Shown here one piece after another: positions 1-7,437 of a DNA stretch of 64,000 nt. Origin of the DNA: Aureimonas frigidaquae. GTDB lineage: Bacteria > Pseudomonadota > Alphaproteobacteria > Rhizobiales > Rhizobiaceae. Every line of letters begins with the position of its first letter. The first letter of the stretch is position 1. Below the pieces are notes generated by a model, which saw nothing but the letters and a program-made list of their open reading frames with translations, did not search any database and was not told where the DNA came from. The stretch covers positions 62,001-126,000 of the forward strand of contig NZ_BBWR01000011.1 of NCBI RefSeq assembly GCF_001463905.1, given 5' to 3'. The translations under genes and the position numbers were made by a program.

Positions 1-15
1 CCAAGGGCCCATGTT

Positions 16-1206
16 TCAGCCGCCCTTCTTCATCGAGCGCGGCCCGAGCGGATGATCGGCATGCGGATAGGGATGGTGCCCGTGCCCATGGCTATGGCTA
101 TGGCTATGCCCATGGTCGTGCCCATGCCCATGCCCATGGTGGTGGCCATGGCTGTGCCCGTGGTCGTGCGCGTGATCATGCCCGTGGCCGTGCCCATGGC
201 TGTGCCCGTGCTCGTGCCCGTGGTCATGGTGGTGCCCATGCCCATGATCGTGGCTATGGTGATGATCATGCCCATGGTCGTGGGAGTGACCATGATGATC
301 ATGGTCGTGATGGCTGTGCGAGGGCGCCGCCTCCCCCGTGCCGATGCCCTCGACATGATGGTGGTGGCTTTCCTGCGGCAGCCCGACCTCGGCCTCGAAG
401 CCGAGCACCTGCTCGCGATACTTGCACATCTGGCAGTTCATGCGGTTATCGCCGGTCAGGATCTCGTCCAGCCGGTCCACGAAGGTCTCCACGACGAGGT
501 CGTGATCACCCAGATAGGATGCCTTGATGAACTCGATCTCCGGATGGCGGGCCGCCACCATGTCCGTATAGTCGTAGATGCGCTGCACCAGGATTCCGGT
601 GAAGAGGAAATAGGGGAACACGACGATGCGCCGGTAGCCGAGCCGCGCGGCATGTTCCAGCGCCGGCTCGACCAGCGGGAAGGTGACGCCCGAATAGGCC
701 GTTTCACCCCAGCCGAAGCCGAGCCCCTCCCAGATGAGCCGCATCATCTTGGACACGTTCGAATTGGCGTCGGGGTCGGAAGCGCCGCGCCCCACCACGA
801 CGAGCATCGTGTCGTGCAGCGGCGCGCCGTCGCGCCAGCCGGCGGCCAAAAGCGCCTCACGTACGCGCGCACCGGCGGCGCGCACCATCTTCGGATCGAT
901 CCCCAGCTCACGGCCGTAGCGGATTTCGATCCCGTTGGCGCGGGCATAGGTGTTGAGGACGGAGGGAATGTCGTTCTTGGCGTGGCCGGCGGCAAACAGC
1001 ATGCCCGGAAGCGCCAGGACGGTGCCGGCGCCCGACTGCCGCAGGCGGTCCAGCCCGTCGCGGATGATCGGCCGCGCGAATTCCAGATAGCCGTAATCGA
1101 CGGTCCAGTCCGGCAGGCGGCGCGCCATCTTTTCGGCGAGCTGGCGGAACTCGTCCACGGCTCCCTGGTCGCGGCTGCCATGGCCGCACAACATCAAGGC
1201 GTTCAT
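16..1206 (-). CDS. cbiX: Sirohydrochlorin cobaltochelatase CbiX, long form with His-rich tail
   Basis: Inserts cobalt into sirohydrochlorin (early cobalt insertion of B12 synthesis). The 396-residue protein has two CbiX-type halves: the first begins with CGHGSRD, where His9 is the expected catalytic residue, and the second has GRGASD near residue 137. A MNCQMC motif at residues 256-261 matches the MxCxxC iron-sulfur site known in long CbiX proteins. From about residue 281 the tail holds roughly 50 histidines in HGH/HDH/HSH units, a likely metal store. GGAG lies just upstream of the ATG. It is divergent from the TauE/SafE gene and near cobQ. The organism also has CobN, the late cobalt chelatase subunit, so CbiX may support an alternative route, metal handling or siroheme chemistry (inference). 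Confidence 0.93.
   Translation of the reverse strand: MNALMLCGHGSRDQGAVDEFRQLAEKMARRLPDWTVDYGYLEFARPIIRDGLDRLRQSGAGTVLALPGMLFAAGHAKNDIPSVLNTYARANGIEIRYGRELGIDPKMVRAAGARVREALLAAGWRDGAPLHDTMLVVVGRGASDPDANSNVSKMMRLIWEGLGFGWGETAYSGVTFPLVEPALEHAARLGYRRIVVFPYFLFTGILVQRIYDYTDMVAARHPEIEFIKASYLGDHDLVVETFVDRLDEILTGDNRMNCQMCKYREQVLGFEAEVGLPQESHHHHVEGIGTGEAAPSHSHHDHDHHGHSHDHGHDHHHSHDHGHGHHHDHGHEHGHSHGHGHGHDHAHDHGHSHGHHHGHGHGHDHGHSHSHSHGHGHHPYPHADHPLGPRSMKKGG
40..366 (-). repeat. Low-complexity His-codon tract in cbiX
   Basis: The 3' third of cbiX is an imperfect array of CAT/CAC codons alternating with GGC, GAC, AGC and GAG. On the plus strand it reads as runs of catggctatg-like and catgcccatg-like units. 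It encodes the His tail and is expected to vary in length between strains by slippage. It is a coding repeat, not a CRISPR or intergenic repeat. Confidence 0.85.
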
Positions 1207-1415
1207 CGAGCGTCTCCTTCGGCTCCGTCCCTTGGCCCCCGATTTGGGTCGGCCGCACCGGATTCTGTTTCAGCCCCACGATTTGGGGCGCCGTCCCGAC
1301 GGGCCTTGGGCACCGTCGAAGGCGTGACCAATAGTGGAAGCCGTGCGTCGAGGAAACCGTCCTTTTCATTACCGGCTCCGGAGGCTACAGGGAACGGGCC
1401 CCACGGGAGCCGCTC
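1207..1415. other. Divergent intergenic region with a duplicated short motif
   Basis: The region separates the divergent cbiX and TauE/SafE starts. CGATTTGGG occurs twice in direct orientation (1240-1248 and 1279-1287), each copy preceded by a run of C, which gives two CCC...GGG pseudo-palindromes 39 bases apart. This could be a pair of operator half-sites for the divergent promoters. I recognise no regulator for them and no convincing cobalamin riboswitch here. Confidence 0.3.
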
Positions 1416-2162
1416 ATGTCGCCGGAAATCGTCGTCCTTCTCATCGTCGCCGCGGCCTTCCTGGCCGGCTATGTCGACGCCATCGCCGGCGGCGGGGGGC
1501 TCATCACCATTCCGGCACTGCTTCTGGGCGGGATCGATCCCTTGTCGGCCCTCGGCACGAACAAGCTGCAGAGCCTGTTCGGCTCGGGTTCGGCCACGCT
1601 CGCCTATGCGCGCAAGGGCCATATCGAGGTTGCCCGCCTGCTGCCCGCCGCGGCGCTGGCCTGCCTCGGCTCGGCCGCCGGCGCGCTTCTCGCCACCGTG
1701 CTGCCGCCCGATCTCCTGGGCCGCATCCTGCCCTTCCTGTTGATCGGCATCGCCCTCTATTTCGCCTTCAAGCCCAACCTGTCGGATGTCGACCGGGACC
1801 GGCGCGTCTCGCCCATGGCCTTCGCCCTTTTCATCGTGCCGCTGATCGGCTCCTATGACGGGCTGTTCGGGCCGGGAACGGGGTCCTTCTTCATGATCGC
1901 CTTCGTGGCCCTGGCAGGCTACGGCGTCCTGAAGGCGACGGCCCACACCAAGCTTCTGAACTTCGCCTCCAATATCGGCGGCTTCGCCGTCTTCGCCCTG
2001 TCCGGCTCGATCCACTGGAAGCTCGGCCTCGCCATGGGGGTCGCGCAATTCCTGGGCGCGCGCCTCGGCGCGGCATCGGCCATGCGCTTCGGTGCGCGGC
2101 TGATCCGGCCGCTCCTCGTCGTCATCTGCACGGCGCTGGCGCTGCGCCTCTTGTGGAGCTGA
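1416..2162 (+). CDS. TauE/SafE family membrane transporter
   Basis: A 248-residue, almost wholly hydrophobic protein of the TauE/SafE (DUF81) family, with about eight membrane segments and the family's repeated halves. It opens with a glycine-rich segment (AIAGGGGLITIPALL, about residues 23-37) and the second half has GSYDGLFGPGTGSFF. Family members export or import sulfite, sulfoacetate or other small anions, and the substrate cannot be read from sequence. It sits between cbiX and cobQ, five bases before cobQ, so a role tied to cobalamin or siroheme (sulfur anion or cobalt movement) is possible but is inference. Confidence 0.85.
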   Translation: MSPEIVVLLIVAAAFLAGYVDAIAGGGGLITIPALLLGGIDPLSALGTNKLQSLFGSGSATLAYARKGHIEVARLLPAAALACLGSAAGALLATVLPPDLLGRILPFLLIGIALYFAFKPNLSDVDRDRRVSPMAFALFIVPLIGSYDGLFGPGTGSFFMIAFVALAGYGVLKATAHTKLLNFASNIGGFAVFALSGSIHWKLGLAMGVAQFLGARLGAASAMRFGARLIRPLLVVICTALALRLLWS

Positions 2163-2167
2163 CGCGG

Positions 2168-3646
2168 ATGACCATGGCCCTGATGCTGCAGGGCACGGGA
2201 TCGGATGTCGGCAAGAGCGTGCTGGTGGCCGGTCTGTGCCGGGTGTTCGCCCGGCGCGGGCTGCGCGTCCTGCCCTTCAAGGCGCAGAACATGTCCAACA
2301 ATGCCGCCGTGGCCCGCCGCGCGGATGGCGCCTGGGGAGAGATCGGGCGCGCCCAGTGGCTCCAGGCCATGGCGGCGGGCGTCGAGCCGCATGTCGACAT
2401 GAACCCCGTGCTGCTCAAACCCATGAGCGATACCGGATCGGAAGTGATCCTGCGCGGTCACGGCCAGGGTCATGCGGATGCGCGGGCCTATCAGGCGCTG
2501 AAGGCCAGCCTCATGCCTCATGTGCTGGCGGCTTATGAAAGCCTTTGCGCGCAGGCCGATATCGTCCTGATCGAGGGCGCGGGCAGCGCATCGGAAGTCA
2601 ATCTGCGCCAGGACGATATCGCCAATATGGGCTTTGCCGCGAGCGCGAAAGTGCCGGTCGTGCTGGTCGGCGATATCGACCGTGGCGGCGTGATCGCCTC
2701 GCTGGTCGGCACCCATACCGTGCTGCCGCCGGAGGATCGGCGCCGCATCGCCGGGTTCATCGTCAATAAGTTCCGGGGCGATCCGACGCTCTTCGCTCCG
2801 GGCCAGGAGACGGTCACCCGCCATACGGGCTGGCCCTCGCTCGGGCTCGTGCCCTGGCTTTCCCTGCCGGGCCGCCTGCCGCCGGAGGATTCGGTCGCGC
2901 TGGAGCGGCCGCGCGCCACGCAAGCCGGCCGCCGCATCCGCATCGCCGTGCCGCAGCCCGGCCGCATCGCCAATTTCGACGATCTCGATCCGCTGGCCGC
3001 GACGCCGGGGGTGGAGGTCGCCTTCGTGCGTCCGGGCGAGGCGATCCCACAGGCCGACTGCATCCTTCTGCCCGGAACGCGCTCCACGCTGGGCGACCTT
3101 GCAGCCTTCCGCACCCATGGCTGGGACCGCGACATACTGCGCCATCATGCGGGCGGGGGCCGGATCATCGGCATTTGCGGCGGCTACCAGATGCTGGGCC
3201 GGCAGTTGCACGACCCGCTCGGCGCCGAGGGGCCCATCGCCTCGGCGCCGGGCCTCGGCCTTCTGGACGTGGAAACCGTCATGGAGCGGCACAAGACCGT
3301 GCGCCGGACGCAAGGGCGGGCGGCGAGCGGCGAAGCGATCGACGCCTATGAAATCCATCTCGGCCATACGCAGGGCGCCGACATGCAGCGCCCCTTCGCC
3401 GTCGTGGATGGCCAGGGCGAAGGCGCGATCAGCGCGGACGGGCGCGTTACCGGCACCTATCTGCACGGGATCTTCGCCAACGATGCCTGGCGGCACCGTT
3501 TCCTGGCGAAACTCGGGTTGAATGGCCCGCGCCACGACTACCGGGCAGAAATCGACGCCGCGCTAGACGGCCTCGCCGATGCCCTGGAACAGTCCCTGGA
3601 CATCGACGCGCTCACCACCCTCGCCGGGCGCGCCGGCAGCTTTTAG
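2168..3646 (+). CDS. cobQ: Cobyric acid synthase CobQ
   Basis: ATP- and glutamine-dependent amidation of side chains b, d, e and g of adenosylcobyrinate diamide to cobyric acid. The 492-residue length is normal. The N-terminal half is a dethiobiotin-synthetase-like domain with P-loop QGTGSDVGKS at about residues 7-16 and the family segments KAQNMSNNA and MNPVLLKP. The C-terminal half is a class I glutamine amidotransferase: nucleophile Cys337 in ICGGYQMLG and His433 in LHGIF. The ATG at 2168 is preferred; another ATG lies two codons later. It probably shares a transcript with the TauE/SafE gene. Its 3' end overlaps the convergent lipoprotein gene by four bases. Confidence 0.96.
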   Translation: MTMALMLQGTGSDVGKSVLVAGLCRVFARRGLRVLPFKAQNMSNNAAVARRADGAWGEIGRAQWLQAMAAGVEPHVDMNPVLLKPMSDTGSEVILRGHGQGHADARAYQALKASLMPHVLAAYESLCAQADIVLIEGAGSASEVNLRQDDIANMGFAASAKVPVVLVGDIDRGGVIASLVGTHTVLPPEDRRRIAGFIVNKFRGDPTLFAPGQETVTRHTGWPSLGLVPWLSLPGRLPPEDSVALERPRATQAGRRIRIAVPQPGRIANFDDLDPLAATPGVEVAFVRPGEAIPQADCILLPGTRSTLGDLAAFRTHGWDRDILRHHAGGGRIIGICGGYQMLGRQLHDPLGAEGPIASAPGLGLLDVETVMERHKTVRRTQGRAASGEAIDAYEIHLGHTQGADMQRPFAVVDGQGEGAISADGRVTGTYLHGIFANDAWRHRFLAKLGLNGPRHDYRAEIDAALDGLADALEQSLDIDALTTLAGRAGSF

Positions 3647-4020
3647 CTGCAGTTGGCCGCAACACCTTCGGCGTCGTTGGCAGCGCGGGCTGTTTCGCAC
3701 GCCGCGCCGCGGGTCAGGTTGTTGATGCCCTGGCGCGCCCGGTCGAGCGCATTGGCGCCCTCTTCCTGCGCGCGTTCGAGCGCCGGGCCTGCCCGGTTCT
3801 GCAGATCCTGCGCGGCTGCGCCGATCGCGTCTCCCGTCTGGCGCGCGGCATCTCCGAGCGCGTCGGCCGCCTCGCGCGCTTCGCGCTCGGCGTTGGATGG
3901 TGCGGACGCGGCGGGTGGTGGTGGCGGCGGGGCGGGTTGCGACGCGGTGTCGTTCCGGTCATCGCCGCAGGCGGCCAGCGACAAGGTTGCCAGAAGGGCA
4001 ATCGGCAGAAGCACTCTCAC
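3643..4020 (-). CDS. Small predicted lipoprotein, function unknown
   Basis: A 125-residue protein with a lipoprotein signal (LLPIALLATLSLAAC, the Cys following LSLAA). It continues with a proline/alanine-rich linker (PAPPPPPPAAS), then an Ala/Arg/Glu/Asp-rich helical region and a short Cys-containing end (GAACETARAANDAEGVAANCS). The GTG at 4020 is chosen because AAAGGA lies at good spacing and it puts the signal at the N-terminus; an ATG at 4077 gives a longer, less likely form. The helical part resembles small envelope proteins with apolipoprotein-like repeats, but I do not recognise the family. Convergent with cobQ. Confidence 0.6.
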   Translation of the reverse strand: MRVLLPIALLATLSLAACGDDRNDTASQPAPPPPPPAASAPSNAEREAREAADALGDAARQTGDAIGAAAQDLQNRAGPALERAQEEGANALDRARQGINNLTRGAACETARAANDAEGVAANCS

Positions 4021-4220
4021 GCTCGGTATTCCTTTGTTCAAAACCCTGGTCGCGACGCGTGTCGTCGGGGCCGACATGAACGTGCAAAGGTCGCCCCGGG
4101 TTGCGCCACGAGCGGAAATATTTCGTCACGCAGCCAAGGCTTCACCCCGGCGCCGAAATCCGCCACTCTGCGCTATCGACCCCCGCATGGGAGCATCCGG
4201 TGATAAGAAACACGACATGG

Positions 4221-4745
4221 ATGGATACGCCGCGCCGTTACGGCCTGCTCAGCCGCGGCTTCCACTGGATCATGGCTGCGCTGATCCTGTGGCAGTTCCT
4301 GACCGTGGTGTCCCGCCTCGTCGCCGAGGACACGCCGGTGGAGGCTTTCTTCTTTTCGACCCATGTCACGACGGGCGTCACCATCCTGGTCCTGGCGATC
4401 GCGCGCGGGGCCTGGGGGCTCGCCAACTTCAGCAAGCGGCCGCGGCATGACGGGCTGCGATTCGGCCGGGCGGCCGATCTCGGCCATCTGGCGCTGTATG
4501 CGCTGATGATCGCAACGCCGGCGATCGCCGTTCTGCGCAGCTATGGCGGCGGGCGCGGTCTGCGCGCCTTCGGCGTCCATCTTCTGCCGGCCACCGGGGA
4601 GCGCAGCGCCGATTTGATGGCGCCCGCCAATCTTCTGCATGGGCCGCTCGGCTACTGCCTTTTCGCGCTGGTAGCCGGCCATCTCCTGGCCGTCGTCCTG
4701 CACGAACGCGTCTTCCGCGAACCCGTCCTGGCGCGCATGCGCTAG
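4221..4745 (+). CDS. Cytochrome b561 family protein
   Basis: A 174-residue four-helix membrane protein of the prokaryotic cytochrome b561 family (CybB type), a di-heme quinol-linked electron carrier of the inner membrane; some members oxidise superoxide. Candidate haem histidines are in RGFHW (helix 1), STHVTTG (helix 2), and LHGPLGY and AGHLLAV (late helices). The ATG at 4221 places RRYGLLSRGFHW at the usual distance from the N-terminus; in-frame starts further upstream add a non-family leader. It stands alone between divergent or convergent neighbours, so the partner is unknown. Confidence 0.85.
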   Translation: MDTPRRYGLLSRGFHWIMAALILWQFLTVVSRLVAEDTPVEAFFFSTHVTTGVTILVLAIARGAWGLANFSKRPRHDGLRFGRAADLGHLALYALMIATPAIAVLRSYGGGRGLRAFGVHLLPATGERSADLMAPANLLHGPLGYCLFALVAGHLLAVVLHERVFREPVLARMR

Positions 4746-4766
4746 GCACCGCCATGCGGGCGGACG

Positions 4767-5612
4767 TCAGCTTCCCATGAAATCGGCGAAGCGGCCGGAC
4801 CAGTCCGGATGCCAGCGCGACAGGGGCGGACGGTTCTCGATCACGTCCTGCGCGGCCCAGAGGATGCGCTTTTCGTCCGTGCGCCGTGTCACCTCGTTGT
4901 CCGGACACAGGATGTAGAAATCGCCGGCGCTGAGGGCCTCCAGCATGAAGTCCACCGTTTCCTCCGGCGTCCAGGCGCCATCGGGCTTCTGCGTGCGGCC
5001 CCGCGCGGTCAGGCCCGTGAAGACGAAGCCAGGAATGAGCAGCGCCGCGCCGACACGGCAGCCGGGGCGCTCGCGCAGCTCGTGCGCCAGCGCCTCCGTA
5101 TAGGCCTTCACCCCGGCCTTCGACACATTGTAGGCCGGGTCCCCCGGCGGGGTGGTGATCCCCTGCTTGGAGCCCGTATTGATGATCAGCCCCGGCGCGC
5201 CATGCTCCAGCATGGCCGGGCCGAAGGCGCGCGTGCCGTTGATGACGCCGCCCAGATTGACCGACAGGACGGCATCCCAGCCTTCCTCCGGCCCGAAAAT
5301 GGCAGAGCCCGGCTGGATCCCCGCATTGTTCATCAGGACATGCACGGGCCCGAGCGTACGGCCCACATGGGCGGCCGTCCGGGCAAGCCCCGCGCGGTCG
5401 GTCACGTCGCAGGCCGCGGCGATGACGCTCTGGCCGGACGCCGCCTCCGCCTCCAGCGTTTCCAGAGCCACTGCCAGCGGGTCCATCTGCCGATCCACGA
5501 TGGCCACGTTCAGGCCGAGCGCCAGGAAGCGGCGGGCGGCGGCAAGGCCGATGCCGGACGCGCCTCCCATGATGACGGCGGTGTGGCCGGGTGCGATAGC
5601 GGCGTGCGACAT
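4767..5612 (-). CDS. Short-chain dehydrogenase/reductase
   Basis: A 281-residue classical SDR. The cofactor loop GGASGIG is at about residues 18-24, NNAGI is present, and the catalytic region has Ser in NTGSKQG and Tyr-Lys in YNVSK. The C-terminal extension (ENRPPLSRWHPDWSGRFADF) is longer than in minimal SDRs. The substrate cannot be predicted. AAAGG lies before the ATG at 5612. It is a single-gene unit, transcribed away from the riboswitch region upstream. Confidence 0.85.
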   Translation of the reverse strand: MSHAAIAPGHTAVIMGGASGIGLAAARRFLALGLNVAIVDRQMDPLAVALETLEAEAASGQSVIAAACDVTDRAGLARTAAHVGRTLGPVHVLMNNAGIQPGSAIFGPEEGWDAVLSVNLGGVINGTRAFGPAMLEHGAPGLIINTGSKQGITTPPGDPAYNVSKAGVKAYTEALAHELRERPGCRVGAALLIPGFVFTGLTARGRTQKPDGAWTPEETVDFMLEALSAGDFYILCPDNEVTRRTDEKRILWAAQDVIENRPPLSRWHPDWSGRFADFMGS

Positions 5613-5736
5613 GGGCAACCTTTCTTGGCGATGACGGGCCAACATGTCGGGCGGTCCGGCCTTATTGGCAAGCCCTGCGGTGCATGCGGGCGGCAGACGC
5701 TTCCGCTCGCAGCGCAAAGCGTCTATCCTTTTGCCC
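5613..5736. other. Intergenic leader upstream of the riboswitch
   Basis: Non-coding sequence between the SDR start and the riboswitch. A perfect seven-base inverted repeat (5695-5701 with 5718-5724, AGACGCT/AGCGTCT) lies just before the aptamer and could belong to the promoter or to the outer stem. The promoters of both the SDR and the B12 operon must lie here. I see no clear -35/-10 pair. Confidence 0.35.
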
Positions 5737-5955
5737 GATGGTCCCGGCGCGCCACTCGTGCGTGGCCGGGGAAGGAGCAAAGCTCCGAGAGGGAATGCGA
5801 CGGGCCGACCCATTCCGGGGGCCTTTATCGCAGCCGACCCCGCGACTGTAGAGCGGTGAGGTTCCGTCCGCCGGCCATGCCGGAAACGCCACTGGACACC
5901 CGTGTCCGGGAAGGCAGGACAGACCCCATGACCCGCGAGCCAGGAGACCTGCCAT
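5737..5955 (+). promoter_or_regulatory. Cobalamin riboswitch
   Basis: Adenosylcobalamin-sensing leader. Conserved blocks appear in order: the 5' GGTCCC segment, GAGAGGGAATGCGAC, the CCGCGACTGTA core near 5840-5850, the CCACTGG loop near 5889, and the B12 box AGCCAGGAGACCTGCC at 5938-5953. A GCGGCA/TGCCGC hairpin (5967-5984) follows before the GGAGG of cbtB and may be part of the expression platform. It should repress the downstream cbtB-cbtA-cobPWNO operon when B12 is plentiful. Confidence 0.95.
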
Positions 5956-6003
5956 CGCTATGAAGAGCGGCAAATCCCTGCCGCTGTCACGGAGGTTGAG
6001 CAC

Positions 6004-6180
6004 ATGACCACGCGGACCGCGTCCCGAACGCCATCCGACACCGCCACCCGATTCGCCACGGGGCTTCTGGCCCTGGCGCTGGGCGGCTTCCTGATCTTCG
6101 GCGCGGGCTTTGCCAGCGCCGACCAGTTGCACGATACCGCGCATGATGCGCGCCATGCGATGGGACTGCCCTGCCACTGA
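6004..6180 (+). CDS. cbtB: CbtB, small cobalt transporter subunit
   Basis: A 58-residue protein. A polar N-terminus is followed by one hydrophobic segment (GLLALALGGFLIFGAGFA) and a His-containing C-terminus ending HDARHAMGLPCH. This is the CbtB family pattern: one membrane helix and a C-terminal histidine motif that probably binds cobalt. GGAGG precedes the ATG. It is the first gene after the riboswitch, 18 bases before cbtA. The pair is a known B12-regulated cobalt uptake candidate in proteobacteria. It is easily missed because of its size. Confidence 0.93.
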   Translation: MTTRTASRTPSDTATRFATGLLALALGGFLIFGAGFASADQLHDTAHDARHAMGLPCH

Positions 6181-6198
6181 GCGGGGGAGCATAGACCC

Positions 6199-6921
6199 AT
6201 GACAATCCGGATCCTTCTTGCGGCGCTTCTCGCCGGAATTCTGGCTGGCCTGGCGATCACGCCGGTCCAGGCCCTTCGCACCACGCCCCTCATCATCGCG
6301 GCGGAAGCCTACGAGGATGGTGGCGCCCCCTCGGCCCACGAGCATGGCGCGCTGAGCCTTGCCACGCCCGCCCTTGCCCATGCGCCGGGCGCCGGCGCGG
6401 ACGCAGGGGGCACGAGCGCCGCCCGCCTTGGCGGCACGGCGCTCGCCAACATCGTGCTCGGCGCGGGCTTCGCGCTTCTGCTCCTCTCAGTCAGCCTTGT
6501 GAGCGGACGGGCCATCACGGCCCGGAACGGGGCCGTCTGGGGCCTTCTCGGCTTTGCCACCCTGACGCTCGCGCCGGCGCTCGGGCTGCCGCCCGAACTC
6601 CCGGCCATGCCGGCCGCCGATCTTGGCGCGCGCCAGCTCTGGTGGCTCATGGCCGTCCTGTGCACGGGCCTTGGCATCGGTGTCCTCACGCTGGCGCGGC
6701 CGGCCGGGCTGCGGGCCGCAGGCGCGGCGCTGATCGTCGTGCCGATGATGATCGCCGCGCCACATCCGGCGGAGCTGGCGAGCCCCATTCCGCCGACGCT
6801 CGCCGCCGAGTTCGCCGTCGCCTCTCTGACGACATCGGCCATCTTCTGGGTCCTGATCGGGGGCCTGACGGGCCTTGCGCTCGAGCGTTTCGGCACGGCC
6901 GGACGGCTGGCCCGGGCGTGA
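6199..6921 (+). CDS. cbtA: CbtA, cobalt transporter membrane subunit
   Basis: A 240-residue membrane protein with about five to six hydrophobic segments. The first helix (LLAALLAGILAGLAITPVQAL) is followed by a loop rich in His and Asp/Glu (YEDGGAPSAHEHGAL), as in CbtA. The region around APALGLPPELPAMPAADLGARQLWW is a family hallmark, and a later AAPHPAELASPIP segment is also typical. It is thought to import cobalt together with CbtB. Its TGA overlaps the GTG of cobP by two bases, so the genes are translationally coupled. Confidence 0.92.
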   Translation: MTIRILLAALLAGILAGLAITPVQALRTTPLIIAAEAYEDGGAPSAHEHGALSLATPALAHAPGAGADAGGTSAARLGGTALANIVLGAGFALLLLSVSLVSGRAITARNGAVWGLLGFATLTLAPALGLPPELPAMPAADLGARQLWWLMAVLCTGLGIGVLTLARPAGLRAAGAALIVVPMMIAAPHPAELASPIPPTLAAEFAVASLTTSAIFWVLIGGLTGLALERFGTAGRLARA

Positions 6922-7433
6922 GGCGTATCGGCCTCGTCCTCGGCGGAGCGCGCTCGGGCAAGAGCGCCTTCGCCGAGCGGCGCATCGTGGCCACCGGCCT
7001 TCCCCGCATCTACCTGGCGACGGGGCAGGCCTTCGACGCCGAGATGGCCGACCGGATCGAGGCCCATCGCACGGCGCGGGGGCCGGACTGGCAAACGGTC
7101 GACGCGCCGCTCGCCCTGCCGGAGGCAATCTGTCGGCACGCGCTGCCCGGGCAGGCCGTGCTGGTGGACTGCCTGACGCTCTGGCTCAGCAATCTCATGC
7201 TGGCGGAGCGGGATATCGGGCACGAGACGCAGGCGCTGTGCCAGGCGCTCGGTGCGGCCGCCGGCCCGGTCACGCTCGTGGCGAGCGAGGTCGGCCTGTC
7301 CATCGTGCCGGACAATGCGCTGGCGCGCGCCTTCCGCGACCATGCCGGCCGCATCAACCAGACCGTCGCGGCGCTGGCCGACGACGTCCATTTCGTCGCG
7401 GCCGGCTTGCCGCTGACACTGAAAGGTTCATGA
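6918..7433 (+). CDS. cobP: Bifunctional adenosylcobinamide kinase / GTP:adenosylcobinamide-phosphate guanylyltransferase
   Basis: CobP (CobU) phosphorylates adenosylcobinamide and then attaches GMP to it, a nucleotide-loop assembly step. The 171-residue length is normal. The P-loop GGARSGKS is at about residues 8-15; YLATGQAFDAEMADRI and VDCLTLWLSNLM are family blocks, and ASEVGLSIVPDNALARAFRD contains the conserved segment around the guanylylation region. The GTG start at 6918 overlaps the stop of cbtA and places the P-loop correctly. An upstream in-frame extension is not part of the family. Confidence 0.95.
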   Translation: MRRIGLVLGGARSGKSAFAERRIVATGLPRIYLATGQAFDAEMADRIEAHRTARGPDWQTVDAPLALPEAICRHALPGQAVLVDCLTLWLSNLMLAERDIGHETQALCQALGAAAGPVTLVASEVGLSIVPDNALARAFRDHAGRINQTVAALADDVHFVAAGLPLTLKGS

Positions 7434-7437
7434 TCCC

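Noticed and set aside
40-366. CRISPR-like regular repeats
   Set aside because: Units are codon-length, without distinct spacers, and encode the CbiX His tail.
1374-1410. Cobalamin riboswitch-like bits (AGGGAACGGG...GGGAGCC) before the TauE/SafE gene
   Set aside because: The core CCGCNACTG and B12 box are absent and the region is too short for the aptamer.
52-1743. Long open frame opposite to cbiX with Val/Met repeats
   Set aside because: It is the reverse frame of the His-codon tract and cbiX; composition (Met/Val/Pro strings) is not protein-like and cbiX is certain.
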